A stretch of DNA of 64,000 nucleotides from a virus: positions 1-64,000 of IMG/VR virus record IMGVR_UViG_3300025108_004281; one strand, given 5' to 3'. Each line of letters opens with the position of its first letter. Positions within the stretch are counted from its first letter, which is position 1. Below the pieces are notes generated by a model. It made no database searches. It saw only the letters and a program-made list of their open reading frames with translations, and was not told the DNA's origin. A program made the translations under genes and the position numbers. Positions 24,621 to 32,259 of the stretch are shown here, in pieces.

Positions 24621-25179
24621 TGTCTACCTTATTAACGAACTTAACAGAGTCAATTAACTCATAGTCTTTTACATAAACATCTTTAATAATGTCAATATCA
24701 ACACTTTTTACTATTTTACTAAATCGATTTATATAATTTTGTTCCATATTTAAATTATAAAAATTATTTAAATCATCAATTATATTATTGTTTAACCAAA
24801 AGAAATCAATTTTACTTTTGTCCAAACCCTCAATAAAAGTATTTTGCGAAAAAAAGTGTGCATCGTTGCTTTTAAATATACCGTATTTGTTATCCTCTTT
24901 CCTAATGTCTACATAATTAGATGTAATCTTTCTAGGGTGCAAATACATATTTACAGCACTTATAAATCGTTCTACTGGATCTCTTAATATTACACAAAAT
25001 TTATCTATAGTAAGATCTTTTAAAATTATTTCGGTTTTATCAGTAATTGGTTTTAATGCACGTTTTATTGACGAAGAAGCATTCTTTGGTAAATGTAAAA
25101 TACCAAGATTACTTTTTTCTATATAAGCACCGCTGTATAGCGGATGTATAGAACCATTAATACCAATTACATTGTTCAC
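24604..25179 (-). CDS. Sulfotransferase-family protein (tandem copy 2)
   Basis: 191 aa. PAPS loop LPKNASSSIKRAL and CVILRDPVERFISAVNMYL match the neighbour at 24030, with the same SNDAHFF segment. Overlap of 17 bases with its paralogue and ATGA-type overlap with the QueD-like gene mean all three are translated together. The copies have diverged strongly, so the duplication is old or selection is diversifying. Confidence 0.8.
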   Translation of the reverse strand: MNNVIGINGSIHPLYSGAYIEKSNLGILHLPKNASSSIKRALKPITDKTEIILKDLTIDKFCVILRDPVERFISAVNMYLHPRKITSNYVDIRKEDNKYGIFKSNDAHFFSQNTFIEGLDKSKIDFFWLNNNIIDDLNNFYNLNMEQNYINRFSKIVKSVDIDIIKDVYVKDYELIDSVKFVNKVDNGNIN

Positions 25180-25607
25180 TTTAAACTCTCAAATACATCA
25201 ACTAAGTCTTGATCTGGGCCTTCCTCATGATCCTCAACAAAGTATTCCATTTCGCAACCGTTCTCGTTATCCTCGGCTACCGAAATCTTTATGTAGCGAT
25301 CAGGATACATTGCTTGTATCTCACTCGCTAAATCGTCTGCAATCATTTCACAACTCTTGTAATCTAATTGCAATGTGTCATGTGCATACAGTCTTTCCAT
25401 CCATCTCTTGAACTGTATAAATTCTACGTCTCTGTCATCATGAAACACTTCAAGCCATACCTTAAAGTGAAAGATGTGTCTGTGTGGATATCCTAAAAAG
25501 GATACATCGTCCCAATCGCCTGTTGCTAAATTAGGATCTTCCAAGGCGGCAGGGTACTTGTGAATACCCTCTTTACTGAATGTTACCCAAATACTTCTCA
25601 CTACCAA
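25176..25607 (-). CDS. QueD-like T-fold protein (6-carboxytetrahydropterin synthase candidate)
   Basis: 143 aa. The order PHRHIFHFKVWLEV, then DVEFIQFKRWMERLY, then SCEMIADDLASEI and ISVAEDNENG parallels QueD (metal histidines, MDFxxLK, PTAENLA, V.ETP) but with a reduced histidine set. The family is common in phages. QueD makes carboxytetrahydropterin from the FolE product, and folE and queE are in this window, which supports the role. The match is by pattern only, so the assignment is tentative. Confidence 0.5.
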   Translation of the reverse strand: MVVRSIWVTFSKEGIHKYPAALEDPNLATGDWDDVSFLGYPHRHIFHFKVWLEVFHDDRDVEFIQFKRWMERLYAHDTLQLDYKSCEMIADDLASEIQAMYPDRYIKISVAEDNENGCEMEYFVEDHEEGPDQDLVDVFESLK

Positions 25608-25783
25608 CCTCCGTCAATTGTTTCCATTACTTCATTCATATGACCTAACAGTTGTGTGATAGGTTCATCGTAGTCACCAATCTCATAGTCAACGTCATCT
25701 TGTTCTTTGAACATTGCTTTTATTTGATCACCATACTGAACAATCTGTTCTAGTTGTTCTCTCATCTCATCTGATATTGCCAT
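25601..25783 (-). CDS. Small acidic protein, 60 aa
   Basis: Start at ATG 25783 (MAISDEM), which has AAGGAGG six bases before it and overlaps the upstream stop (TAATG). The longer frame to 25807 lacks a site. Mostly helical, Asp/Glu-rich. Unknown. Confidence 0.65.
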   Translation of the reverse strand: MAISDEMREQLEQIVQYGDQIKAMFKEQDDVDYEIGDYDEPITQLLGHMNEVMETIDGGW

Positions 25784-26193
25784 TACGCCTCCTTGCCTGG
25801 ATCCCACATAACTAGGTTTTTCTTTTTCAACCTATTAGTTATTATGGTATATCTATTTTGCTCTTCCTTCCATTCCTTTAACCATTTGTGTCCATCACGT
25901 TCTGCATCAACAAAGATTGCATTAGTAAATGCTAATGGTAGTAAAATAGAAATATGTATAATAATACTAGTAACAGTATTATAATCAAAGAATCCTAAGT
26001 AGTTTGCGGCTAAGAAGCCAAAGAACACACTCCATACAGTAAACAATACCAACATAAAGTATGTTTGTAAACTTGGGTCTTTAATTACTCTTAATGGATT
26101 GTATCTCACATCCATTACACGTCTCCAGCCTTTTACAAGTCCCATTACAGTTCTTCTAAATAAACTAGGTCTCTTTACACTAGGTTCTATCAT
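25783..26193 (-). CDS. Two-helix membrane protein, 136 aa
   Basis: Two hydrophobic segments (about 47-68 and 75-95) between a basic N-terminus and a charged C-terminal helix. Probably in the host inner membrane. Function unknown. AGGAG precedes the ATG. Confidence 0.7.
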   Translation of the reverse strand: MIEPSVKRPSLFRRTVMGLVKGWRRVMDVRYNPLRVIKDPSLQTYFMLVLFTVWSVFFGFLAANYLGFFDYNTVTSIIIHISILLPLAFTNAIFVDAERDGHKWLKEWKEEQNRYTIITNRLKKKNLVMWDPGKEA

Positions 26194-26202
26194 TTCATTC
26201 TC

Positions 26203-26298
26203 CTATTCTATGTGATTTCTCACAAACTCTTTTATTACATGTAATCCTACTGATGCCCATGTAATTACTATTAAACTCCATATCAGTATCTCAATCAT
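26203..26298 (-). CDS. Membrane micropeptide, 31 aa
   Basis: ATG at 26298, stop TAG at 26203. One hydrophobic helix (ILIWSLIVITWASVGL) and a charged end. It fills the gap between two genes and overlaps the stop of the upstream one. Its 3' end supplies the next gene's ribosome-binding site. Confidence 0.45.
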   Translation of the reverse strand: MIEILIWSLIVITWASVGLHVIKEFVRNHIE

Positions 26299-26509
26299 CT
26301 ACTTCAGGATCATATGTTTCTTGGCTATCGTCTTTATGCGGGTTACCGCCTTCGTACCAACTGCCCTCTTTTTCTTTATCTTTCCAACCGCTTTCAATGT
26401 GTAATCCTGCTGGGCGACCTTGTTGTTTGATCACTTCTAACTCACGGAGTATTTTAGCAACACCTTCGTCTATTGCTTTTTTAATCTGTGTATTAGTAGG
26501 ATGACCCAT
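26291..26509 (-). CDS. Hypothetical protein, 72 aa
   Basis: Start at ATG 26509 overlapping the DUF481 stop (TAATG); a GTG at 26515 is an alternative. Basic helix first, then a hydrophilic Gly/Asp/Glu-rich tail. Unrecognised. Confidence 0.6.
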   Translation of the reverse strand: MGHPTNTQIKKAIDEGVAKILRELEVIKQQGRPAGLHIESGWKDKEKEGSWYEGGNPHKDDSQETYDPEVDD

Positions 26510-27171
26510 TACCACTTAACTCCTATTGTAACACTTAAAACATTATTGTCAATCGGATCTTCTGTGTAAGTGTTACTAAAACCTAATGATACCTTTTCAT
26601 TTAAACTATAATTAATTGCTGTTTCATTACGCAAATATGTATCTGTGCCTGTTTCATTTAACAACTTGTTAGTAATATTAAGACTGTCATTTAGTTTATA
26701 AAATACCCATAAACTGTTTCTAAGTATTGCTTCGTCTACTTCATCTGTGGTTAAGTATGCAACTGAAGCCTCATGACTTATTTTCCAATTATCATTTCTA
26801 AAAACTTTTATACCAATGCCGCCACCAGTAACTATTCTATCACCTGACAATCTCAATTTATCTCTATCATAACTTGAAACACTAAATGCATAATACTTAG
26901 GTGTAATATCTTTATTTGCTTTGCCTATAATACTAAACTTATCCATTTTGACTACGTCTTCTTGTTCCTTGTAAACATAGTCTGTTTCTACAACATAGTC
27001 AATAAGTGGATTATCCCATTCATGGTCTAGACTTAACTTTAATGTAGTTGTGTCGCTATTAATTTGGGTCCATCCAAATTTAGCATTGCCTGTTGCATTA
27101 GCAGGCATAGTAATTAATACTAATCCTACTATAACTAAAATAAACAATACTGCTTTTTTAATTCTGCTCAT
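26509..27171 (-). CDS. DUF481-like outer-membrane beta-barrel protein
   Basis: 220 aa with a clear signal peptide (KKAVLFILVIVGLVLITMPANA-T). The mature part alternates short amphipathic strands and ends LSVTIGVKW, a terminal aromatic strand as in outer-membrane barrels. Spacing and the repeated YxL/Y-rich strands resemble DUF481 (YdiY-like) proteins. If exported it would alter the host outer membrane during infection, for example to exclude other phages. The family assignment is tentative; the barrel-like export pattern is clear. Confidence 0.6.
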   Translation of the reverse strand: MSRIKKAVLFILVIVGLVLITMPANATGNAKFGWTQINSDTTTLKLSLDHEWDNPLIDYVVETDYVYKEQEDVVKMDKFSIIGKANKDITPKYYAFSVSSYDRDKLRLSGDRIVTGGGIGIKVFRNDNWKISHEASVAYLTTDEVDEAILRNSLWVFYKLNDSLNITNKLLNETGTDTYLRNETAINYSLNEKVSLGFSNTYTEDPIDNNVLSVTIGVKW

Positions 27172-27334
27172 CGTTCTCCTCTATTGGATTATCGTAATAA
27201 TCATGTGTACCTGCTCTATACCTTGCTTTCCTTTCAGAAACAAGTACACTACTCATATAGGCAAAGTATGCCGCTACTATAACAAACACTATACCTATAA
27301 AAAAATTAACAACTGTCATTAATGCTTCAATCAT
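27158..27334 (-). CDS. Small membrane protein, 58 aa
   Basis: ATG at 27334, stop at 27158. One hydrophobic helix (VVNFFIGIVFVIVAAYFAYM), then a basic and finally an acidic segment (DNPIEENDEQN). It contains the GAGGAG site of the DUF481-like gene. Overlaps both neighbours. Confidence 0.6.
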   Translation of the reverse strand: MIEALMTVVNFFIGIVFVIVAAYFAYMSSVLVSERKARYRAGTHDYYDNPIEENDEQN

Positions 27335-28553
27335 ATTTTGCCTTTGCTACCTTTCTTCTGTAATGCTGTCTGTCTCTTTGTTGTTCAAGACCTAATCCAG
27401 AAAGTACTTTTAATGTTCTTTCGATAGTGCCATTCTGATAGTCACTAATCTTACCGATATTGTATTCGCTTAGGTTATCTGTTTTAATGTCATCAAACAT
27501 ATTAGACAGTTTGCTTACACAATCTTCCATACTCCATGGAACGTATAAGTGTCTACCGTTGTTAGCAAATACTTCTGGGAAACTTCTATATGCTGGATAT
27601 AGTGTAAGTGTACCAAATGTATCGGCTTCACTAACAGTATTGCTTACCCAATCTTGCAATGCACAATTGAATAACACTTTACTGTCTGCTAACAAATTAT
27701 AGTAATCGTTTTTCTTTAAGCCTGTGTAAATTTTAAAGTTTGCAGTATCACCTTCTTGTAATGCTAATGCTCTATCAACATACTCTTGATCTGAACTTTT
27801 AAGTTCTGGGTGTCCACAAAAGATTGCAAACTCAACAGTAGGATCTATTTTGTAATACTCCTCTGCTAAGTCCATATAAAAGTGTGGTTGCTTCTCATCG
27901 TCCCAACGTGCCGCAAAGCCTACTCTGTTACTTCTTTCATTAAGTGGCTTAGGATTAGGAACACGTTCTTGCACTTCTTCCTTACCAAACGGTAAGCCTG
28001 TTACATATATAGGCTTCTTAAATCCTGCTGTTCTTAAGTGTGCTACAAATTCTTCACTTGCTACAATAATACCTGTAACAAACTCATCTACCATTTGTTC
28101 ATATCTACGCATCCAGTCAAACATACCTTCTCTAATAAGGAAGTCATCTGGGTCTGTTGTTTGTGCTAAGAACCTTAGGAATACTTTAGGTCTGTATTCT
28201 TCTGGAGACTGGTCCATTATGTAAGGTAAACATTCTAAGCCTGGTGTAAACATATCTTCATAGAAGATTACGTCATCGCTTGTGATTTCACCGTTCTTCA
28301 TTTTCTGTACTAAGTTCATTGTTTGACTTAGACTGTAATAACTTCTTCCATGTGCATCAAGTACACTACCTGTAACGATTGCTTTACTGTTATCAAGTTC
28401 TTCACCTTTGATTATTTCATAATCAATATCATGCTTTTTAAACTCTCGCTCGTTCCAGTCTTGTAATTGTAATGTGTATCTTGCTTCATAAGACTCAAGA
28501 CCCATGTAGAACAATTTACGCATTTTCATTTTGTACAAATTACCTTCCTCCAT
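27327..28553 (-). CDS. GT-B-type glycosyltransferase
   Basis: 408 aa. The C-terminal half has a GT-B donor domain: VGFAARWDDEKQPHFYMDLA, FCGHPEL, IYTGLKKNDYYNLLADSKVLFNCALQDWVSNTVSEADTFGTL. The catalytic/EX7E-like acidic region lies near residue 300-310. It would transfer a nucleotide sugar to a protein, lipopolysaccharide or DNA; which one is unknown. It is driven by the promoter at 28574 and heads the run containing DUF481, sulfotransferase and galE genes. Confidence 0.75.
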   Translation of the reverse strand: MEEGNLYKMKMRKLFYMGLESYEARYTLQLQDWNEREFKKHDIDYEIIKGEELDNSKAIVTGSVLDAHGRSYYSLSQTMNLVQKMKNGEITSDDVIFYEDMFTPGLECLPYIMDQSPEEYRPKVFLRFLAQTTDPDDFLIREGMFDWMRRYEQMVDEFVTGIIVASEEFVAHLRTAGFKKPIYVTGLPFGKEEVQERVPNPKPLNERSNRVGFAARWDDEKQPHFYMDLAEEYYKIDPTVEFAIFCGHPELKSSDQEYVDRALALQEGDTANFKIYTGLKKNDYYNLLADSKVLFNCALQDWVSNTVSEADTFGTLTLYPAYRSFPEVFANNGRHLYVPWSMEDCVSKLSNMFDDIKTDNLSEYNIGKISDYQNGTIERTLKVLSGLGLEQQRDRQHYRRKVAKAKYD

Positions 28554-28573
28554 ATAGATTCTCCATATTAGTT

Positions 28574-28602
28574 ATTATATCATTTTTTGTGGCCAATGTC
28601 AA
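28574..28602 (-). promoter_or_regulatory. Sigma70-like promoter, duplicate of the 22094 promoter
   Basis: TTGACA, 17-base spacer, TATAAT with TGA extension. The TGA stop of the alternative oxidase gene is inside its -35 box. The spacer and -35 region (24 bases) are identical to the promoter at 22094. Confidence 0.9.
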
Positions 28603-29192
28603 CCGTTTTTCCTTTTAAATGATGTATCGCCATCTGCGTACTTGTGATTAATTTTGCTGTGATGTTGTTCATCTGCTCTAACTTTTTTAATCAAATCACT
28701 TAACTTAGCATCATCCTTCATTTTATAATATTTGATAGCAAGTTTAGGTGCAGGTACATTTGGCACTTCACCACTTTCAACTAATTCTAAATAACTAGTA
28801 TAACTTCTTACTGCCTCTTCTTCAAAGTAAGCAATCATTCTGTGTGCTGTTTTGTAATCTATTATATACAATACAGAGTAAAATAACATAAAAATAAATT
28901 GAGCAAACAAAACCAAATACCTTTCAAACCAATTAGGTTGTGCTATCTCAATAAAGAACATTAAGTGCATTCTTTCATTCTCTGCTTCTGCTAACATCTC
29001 TCTTATGTCAGGCCCATACCCAACTTTCATCTTACGCAGGCTTTTCATGTGTAACCACATACCAGCAACCATGCCAGGAACACCTGCTACTGTTTCTAAT
29101 ACAACTGCTCTATGACCATAACGTTTAGCAAAGAATGTATCTGCTATAAAGCGAAAAAACTTTGTCATGCTCATTGCTAACTTGTCTCGCAT
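28599..29192 (-). CDS. Alternative oxidase (AOX)
   Basis: 197 aa. All di-iron ligand motifs are present: LETVAGVPGMVAGM (E33), ENERMHL (E73, H76), EEEAVRSYT (E125 region) and RADEQHHSKINH (E175, H178). Two hydrophobic stretches fit an interfacial membrane protein. AOX passes electrons from ubiquinol to O2 without pumping protons. It is shorter than the roughly 280-aa plant and fungal enzymes. Cyanophages carry the related plastoquinol oxidase PTOX; this looks like the AOX form. It follows a conserved hypothetical gene and belongs to the polymerase-DpdA run. Confidence 0.93.
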   Translation of the reverse strand: MRDKLAMSMTKFFRFIADTFFAKRYGHRAVVLETVAGVPGMVAGMWLHMKSLRKMKVGYGPDIREMLAEAENERMHLMFFIEIAQPNWFERYLVLFAQFIFMLFYSVLYIIDYKTAHRMIAYFEEEAVRSYTSYLELVESGEVPNVPAPKLAIKYYKMKDDAKLSDLIKKVRADEQHHSKINHKYADGDTSFKRKNG

Positions 29193-29698
29193 TAATCAAT
29201 AACCTCGTCTTTGGTATATTTTGTCCAGTCTGTAAATCCTTTTCTATTTTGTAGTTCATGTAAACTATGACACCAAACACCTGGATTAGTTGCTTTAAAG
29301 TCTTTGTCATCTAGTTTAAGTGTAGCATTGTAGTTAAATTGATTAATGTAAGGTAACTTAACACTAATCATTGGTATAAATGTACTATACTCAGTCCAGC
29401 CACATTCTAATACTCTTTCTGCTAAACTAACATCAAAGTCTAACGTAATCCAAATATCATCTTTTAAAAGTCCAGTAATAAGTTCGTCCCAACCCTGCCA
29501 ATCCTTATCAGTTGGAGGGTTGAAACTTTGGTTGGCACCCAAATAGATATGTGGACACCCGCTGTTTAATGCCCTAGCAAGTATTTCTTCCTTAGGCTGA
29601 TAACCAACTACAAATAATGTTTTTTGTCCGTATGCAGGAGATTGCTCTACCTCAGTACCAACAAAAAACTTTACGTCTTCGTGTCCTTCTCTATCCAT
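29192..29698 (-). CDS. Conserved marine-phage protein, 168 aa
   Basis: Contains TLFVVGYQPKEEIL, HIYLGANQSF, DIWITLDFDVSL, FIPMISVKLPYI and NPGVWCHSLHEL, a strongly structured alpha/beta pattern I recognise from T4-like marine phages, without a known function. It lies between AOX and a 65-aa gene, in the DpdA run. Confidence 0.75.
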   Translation of the reverse strand: MDREGHEDVKFFVGTEVEQSPAYGQKTLFVVGYQPKEEILARALNSGCPHIYLGANQSFNPPTDKDWQGWDELITGLLKDDIWITLDFDVSLAERVLECGWTEYSTFIPMISVKLPYINQFNYNATLKLDDKDFKATNPGVWCHSLHELQNRKGFTDWTKYTKDEVID

Positions 29699-29895
29699 TA
29701 GTAACTAGTGTACCCCCATTTAATTAACTTATCCTGAAAGTCTACACCTTCTTCAAGGTCTACAAGTCTAACAGGCATTGTTTTACCGTCTTTAGTTTCT
29801 ACTATTTCCATTGTTGCACCATTCTCCAACACATGAAATTGTACGTCATGCCCTTCGAATGTGTATGTACCACTGTATGCTTTATTCTCCGTCAT
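29698..29895 (-). CDS. Small hypothetical protein, 65 aa
   Basis: Predicted beta-rich (GTYTFEGHDVQFHVLENGATMEIVETKDG). It overlaps the DpdA stop by 14 bases and the next gene by one. Unrecognised. Confidence 0.65.
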   Translation of the reverse strand: MTENKAYSGTYTFEGHDVQFHVLENGATMEIVETKDGKTMPVRLVDLEEGVDFQDKLIKWGYTSY

Positions 29896-31423
29896 AATCG
29901 GCCCTCATTATATCTTCTTGCATGTCTGCTTCACTGTCACCTGACTCGTATTCTTCTGTTTCGAATAACGAACCAAATGTAGTTTGCTCAGCACTACCGT
30001 CTGAGAAACTAATCTCTTTTAAAAATTCTTTGTTATCTTCTAACATTTGTCTTGCATTGGTGTTATTTGGATCTAACACTTCTTCTGCAAAACTATCGAA
30101 CATCAAAATAGTACCTGGTACATAAGGAGAAGTTTCATTGCTCACACTACTGCCTTTTACCTTCTTCCAGTTCTTCCAATGTGTAGGTGTTCTGTGTTTT
30201 TCCATATCAGCAAGTCTGTTTGCTTCTTGCGTTGCTGTAATGTGATTGTAAACACTATGACCCATATAAAGTGCATAACTTAGTGTGTCCCAACTAGTTG
30301 TAGTCTCTTTACCATTCCTATTAACATCACCATGTCCTAAAACACAGATGTCACCAACTGTAAGTCTACTCATTATAGGGGAATGTGCAAAAGGCATAGG
30401 CATCTTTGATCCTTTGAGATCTTTGTTATCGAATGCTCTATCCATAAAGTATCCGAATCGCTTGGCTCTAAACTCATTATGTGTGTAGGTTTGGCCATAT
30501 GCTGTATTAACAAAAGGTGATGCCGCATCAAATGATAGTGTAATATTAGGATTGTCATATTTTCTCAACTGTCTTTGGATACTAGTAAGGTGACATGCCC
30601 AATTAAGGCGTCCAGTACCCAAGAAGTGTATCCAATCCTTACCTTCAAGTAAACCATCTTCTCTAAGATCCAATAGTCTACTTAACACACTATACATGTG
30701 TTTCATATTGATACCAGCGAATGCGTAACCTTCTAAGGTTCTATTCTCATCACCGTATGCTTCTTGCACAAAACTTTTATTGGAAAAATGCTTTACAGCA
30801 TCATACCATTGTTTGCTATTTTCTTCGTTACTACCACTTAACACATTTAAGAACTTGGTAGCACCTGGTGTTCTGTTCCTCATAAAATAGTCTAAATTAA
30901 GTAGACTAATATCTAGTGTGTCTTGAAATTCTGTAAGTCCTGTTCTTTCACTTAGTTTACCAACTGCCGCAAAAGCAGGAACATCTAATGTCATACTCCA
31001 GTCTGCTGTATGCTCTAACCACGTAAGTATCTTATTACAAAACTCTGTTCTAGCAGGGTCATTGGGATCTTTTGCATTACTCCAATCCATTTTAATAACA
31101 CCAGTAGCAAGTTGGAAACCACCTGAGTCTCCTAGTATCATTGTTTTGCTACGGTCTCTGCCTTGTATCATTGGTTCACGTTCGTCACTTTTTACAGGAT
31201 CTAAGTGTGCGTGTCCACCGGAGTATAGACCCCATGGATAATGATAATAACTATTCTCAGGATCAAGGAAGTTCATGCCTTGTGTGCCTTTTTCAAAGCC
31301 TTCAGGACATCTCCATTCACTTGGATTAGCATTCATCTTTTGTAATTGTGTTACATAGAAGCCACTAATAGCAGGCAGGTAAACTGCCCAATCCTGGTGC
31401 TTCTTTCCTAAGTCTTCTGTCAT
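29882..31423 (-). CDS. dpdA: DpdA-like phage DNA transglycosylase (TGT superfamily)
   Basis: 513 aa. The TGT-type barrel motifs GDSGGFQLATG (near 95), SMTLDVPAF (near 145, catalytic Asp region) and FAGINMKHMY are seen. This matches phage DpdA enzymes that exchange guanine in DNA for a 7-deazaguanine base, protecting the genome from restriction. folE, queE and a QueD-like gene are in the same window; QueC is not. It is placed right after the sliding clamp, which fits action at replication. The C-terminal 100 residues are acidic and of unknown role. Confidence 0.85.
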   Translation of the reverse strand: MTEDLGKKHQDWAVYLPAISGFYVTQLQKMNANPSEWRCPEGFEKGTQGMNFLDPENSYYHYPWGLYSGGHAHLDPVKSDEREPMIQGRDRSKTMILGDSGGFQLATGVIKMDWSNAKDPNDPARTEFCNKILTWLEHTADWSMTLDVPAFAAVGKLSERTGLTEFQDTLDISLLNLDYFMRNRTPGATKFLNVLSGSNEENSKQWYDAVKHFSNKSFVQEAYGDENRTLEGYAFAGINMKHMYSVLSRLLDLREDGLLEGKDWIHFLGTGRLNWACHLTSIQRQLRKYDNPNITLSFDAASPFVNTAYGQTYTHNEFRAKRFGYFMDRAFDNKDLKGSKMPMPFAHSPIMSRLTVGDICVLGHGDVNRNGKETTTSWDTLSYALYMGHSVYNHITATQEANRLADMEKHRTPTHWKNWKKVKGSSVSNETSPYVPGTILMFDSFAEEVLDPNNTNARQMLEDNKEFLKEISFSDGSAEQTTFGSLFETEEYESGDSEADMQEDIMRADYDGE

Positions 31424-31425
31424 GT

Positions 31426-32169
31426 TTAACTCTTAGCAGGTAATATGTATTTGTATTCGCCTAAACCACTGTCAATAACAATTTGCATTGCACCTGCATT
31501 AGCAAAACTAACAGTACAATTAGCACTATCGCTTAGTCTTAGAATGCTTAGTGCTTTATCAATTTCCCATTTCCAGTTACCGGATAGTTCGCCATCGACA
31601 TTGTTGTTGATTGGTAATTTACCTTTATCACCGGCACCTTCGCCAATGCTAAAATATAATGCACCATCTTCTGTACTTGGAGAGAACACAGGTTCAAAAC
31701 CACCTAACACACCATTGAAGTAACCTAAGTCTTTTAAGTTCTTCTGTGATGGCACAATAGTAACGTCCCATGGGATCTCTTTCATTGTAACAGATTTTAG
31801 TTGCTGATTAATTACATCTGCTAACATAAATCTGTAACTACCAGTGTGTCCTTCTGCACTTTTAAAACTAATTTGTACAGGTATGTCATCTCCGTTTCTG
31901 CTCTGTGTTTCTACACTTACTTCAGAACCTTCGTCTACAAAACCTGGAAATTTTAAATATCCATCTAGTACACTCATTCTGCTAAGACCTACTGTTTGAT
32001 CTACAAAGTCTGCTACAGGATTATGTAGTTTACCTTGCAGGATAACAGTTTTGTCTGCATCCATGGCTTCAATTGTAGTAGACGACTCATCGCCACTAAT
32101 CTTAACCATTTCAATAAAACCTAAGGCGTGAGTATGCCTTAGTATGTCTTTAAATATATCTTTTATCAT
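31426..32169 (-). CDS. DNA polymerase sliding clamp (gp45-like)
   Basis: 247 aa. The N-terminal IEMVKISGDESSTTIEAMDADKTVILQGKL and the C-terminal beta-alpha repeats correspond to T4 gp45-type clamps (228 aa), which form a trimeric ring to tether the polymerase. The polymerase gene is next upstream and DpdA starts 2 bases after its stop. The clamp also activates late transcription in T4, relevant here because of the late boxes. GAGGTGA precedes the ATG. Confidence 0.88.
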   Translation of the reverse strand: MIKDIFKDILRHTHALGFIEMVKISGDESSTTIEAMDADKTVILQGKLHNPVADFVDQTVGLSRMSVLDGYLKFPGFVDEGSEVSVETQSRNGDDIPVQISFKSAEGHTGSYRFMLADVINQQLKSVTMKEIPWDVTIVPSQKNLKDLGYFNGVLGGFEPVFSPSTEDGALYFSIGEGAGDKGKLPINNNVDGELSGNWKWEIDKALSILRLSDSANCTVSFANAGAMQIVIDSGLGEYKYILPAKS

Positions 32170-32259
32170 ATGTTGTCACCTCTTATATTAAAGTTATTAT
32201 TTAGGCCTTTACACCTAAAAAGTTTATAAATCCTGGCCGTTTGATACCTAACGACCAAG
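32170..32259 (-). promoter_or_regulatory. Structured gap between polymerase and clamp genes
   Basis: A 90-base gap. Bases 32235-32241 (ggccgtt) and 32250-32256 (aacgacc) can pair with one G-U pair. A CCTAAATA late-like box (32198-32205) lies before the clamp gene. Possible translational or transcriptional control of the clamp. Confidence 0.3.

Noticed and set aside
32198-32205. CCTAAATA as a firm late promoter for the clamp
   Set aside because: Two mismatches to the box and common in AT-rich DNA; listed only as part of the gap.
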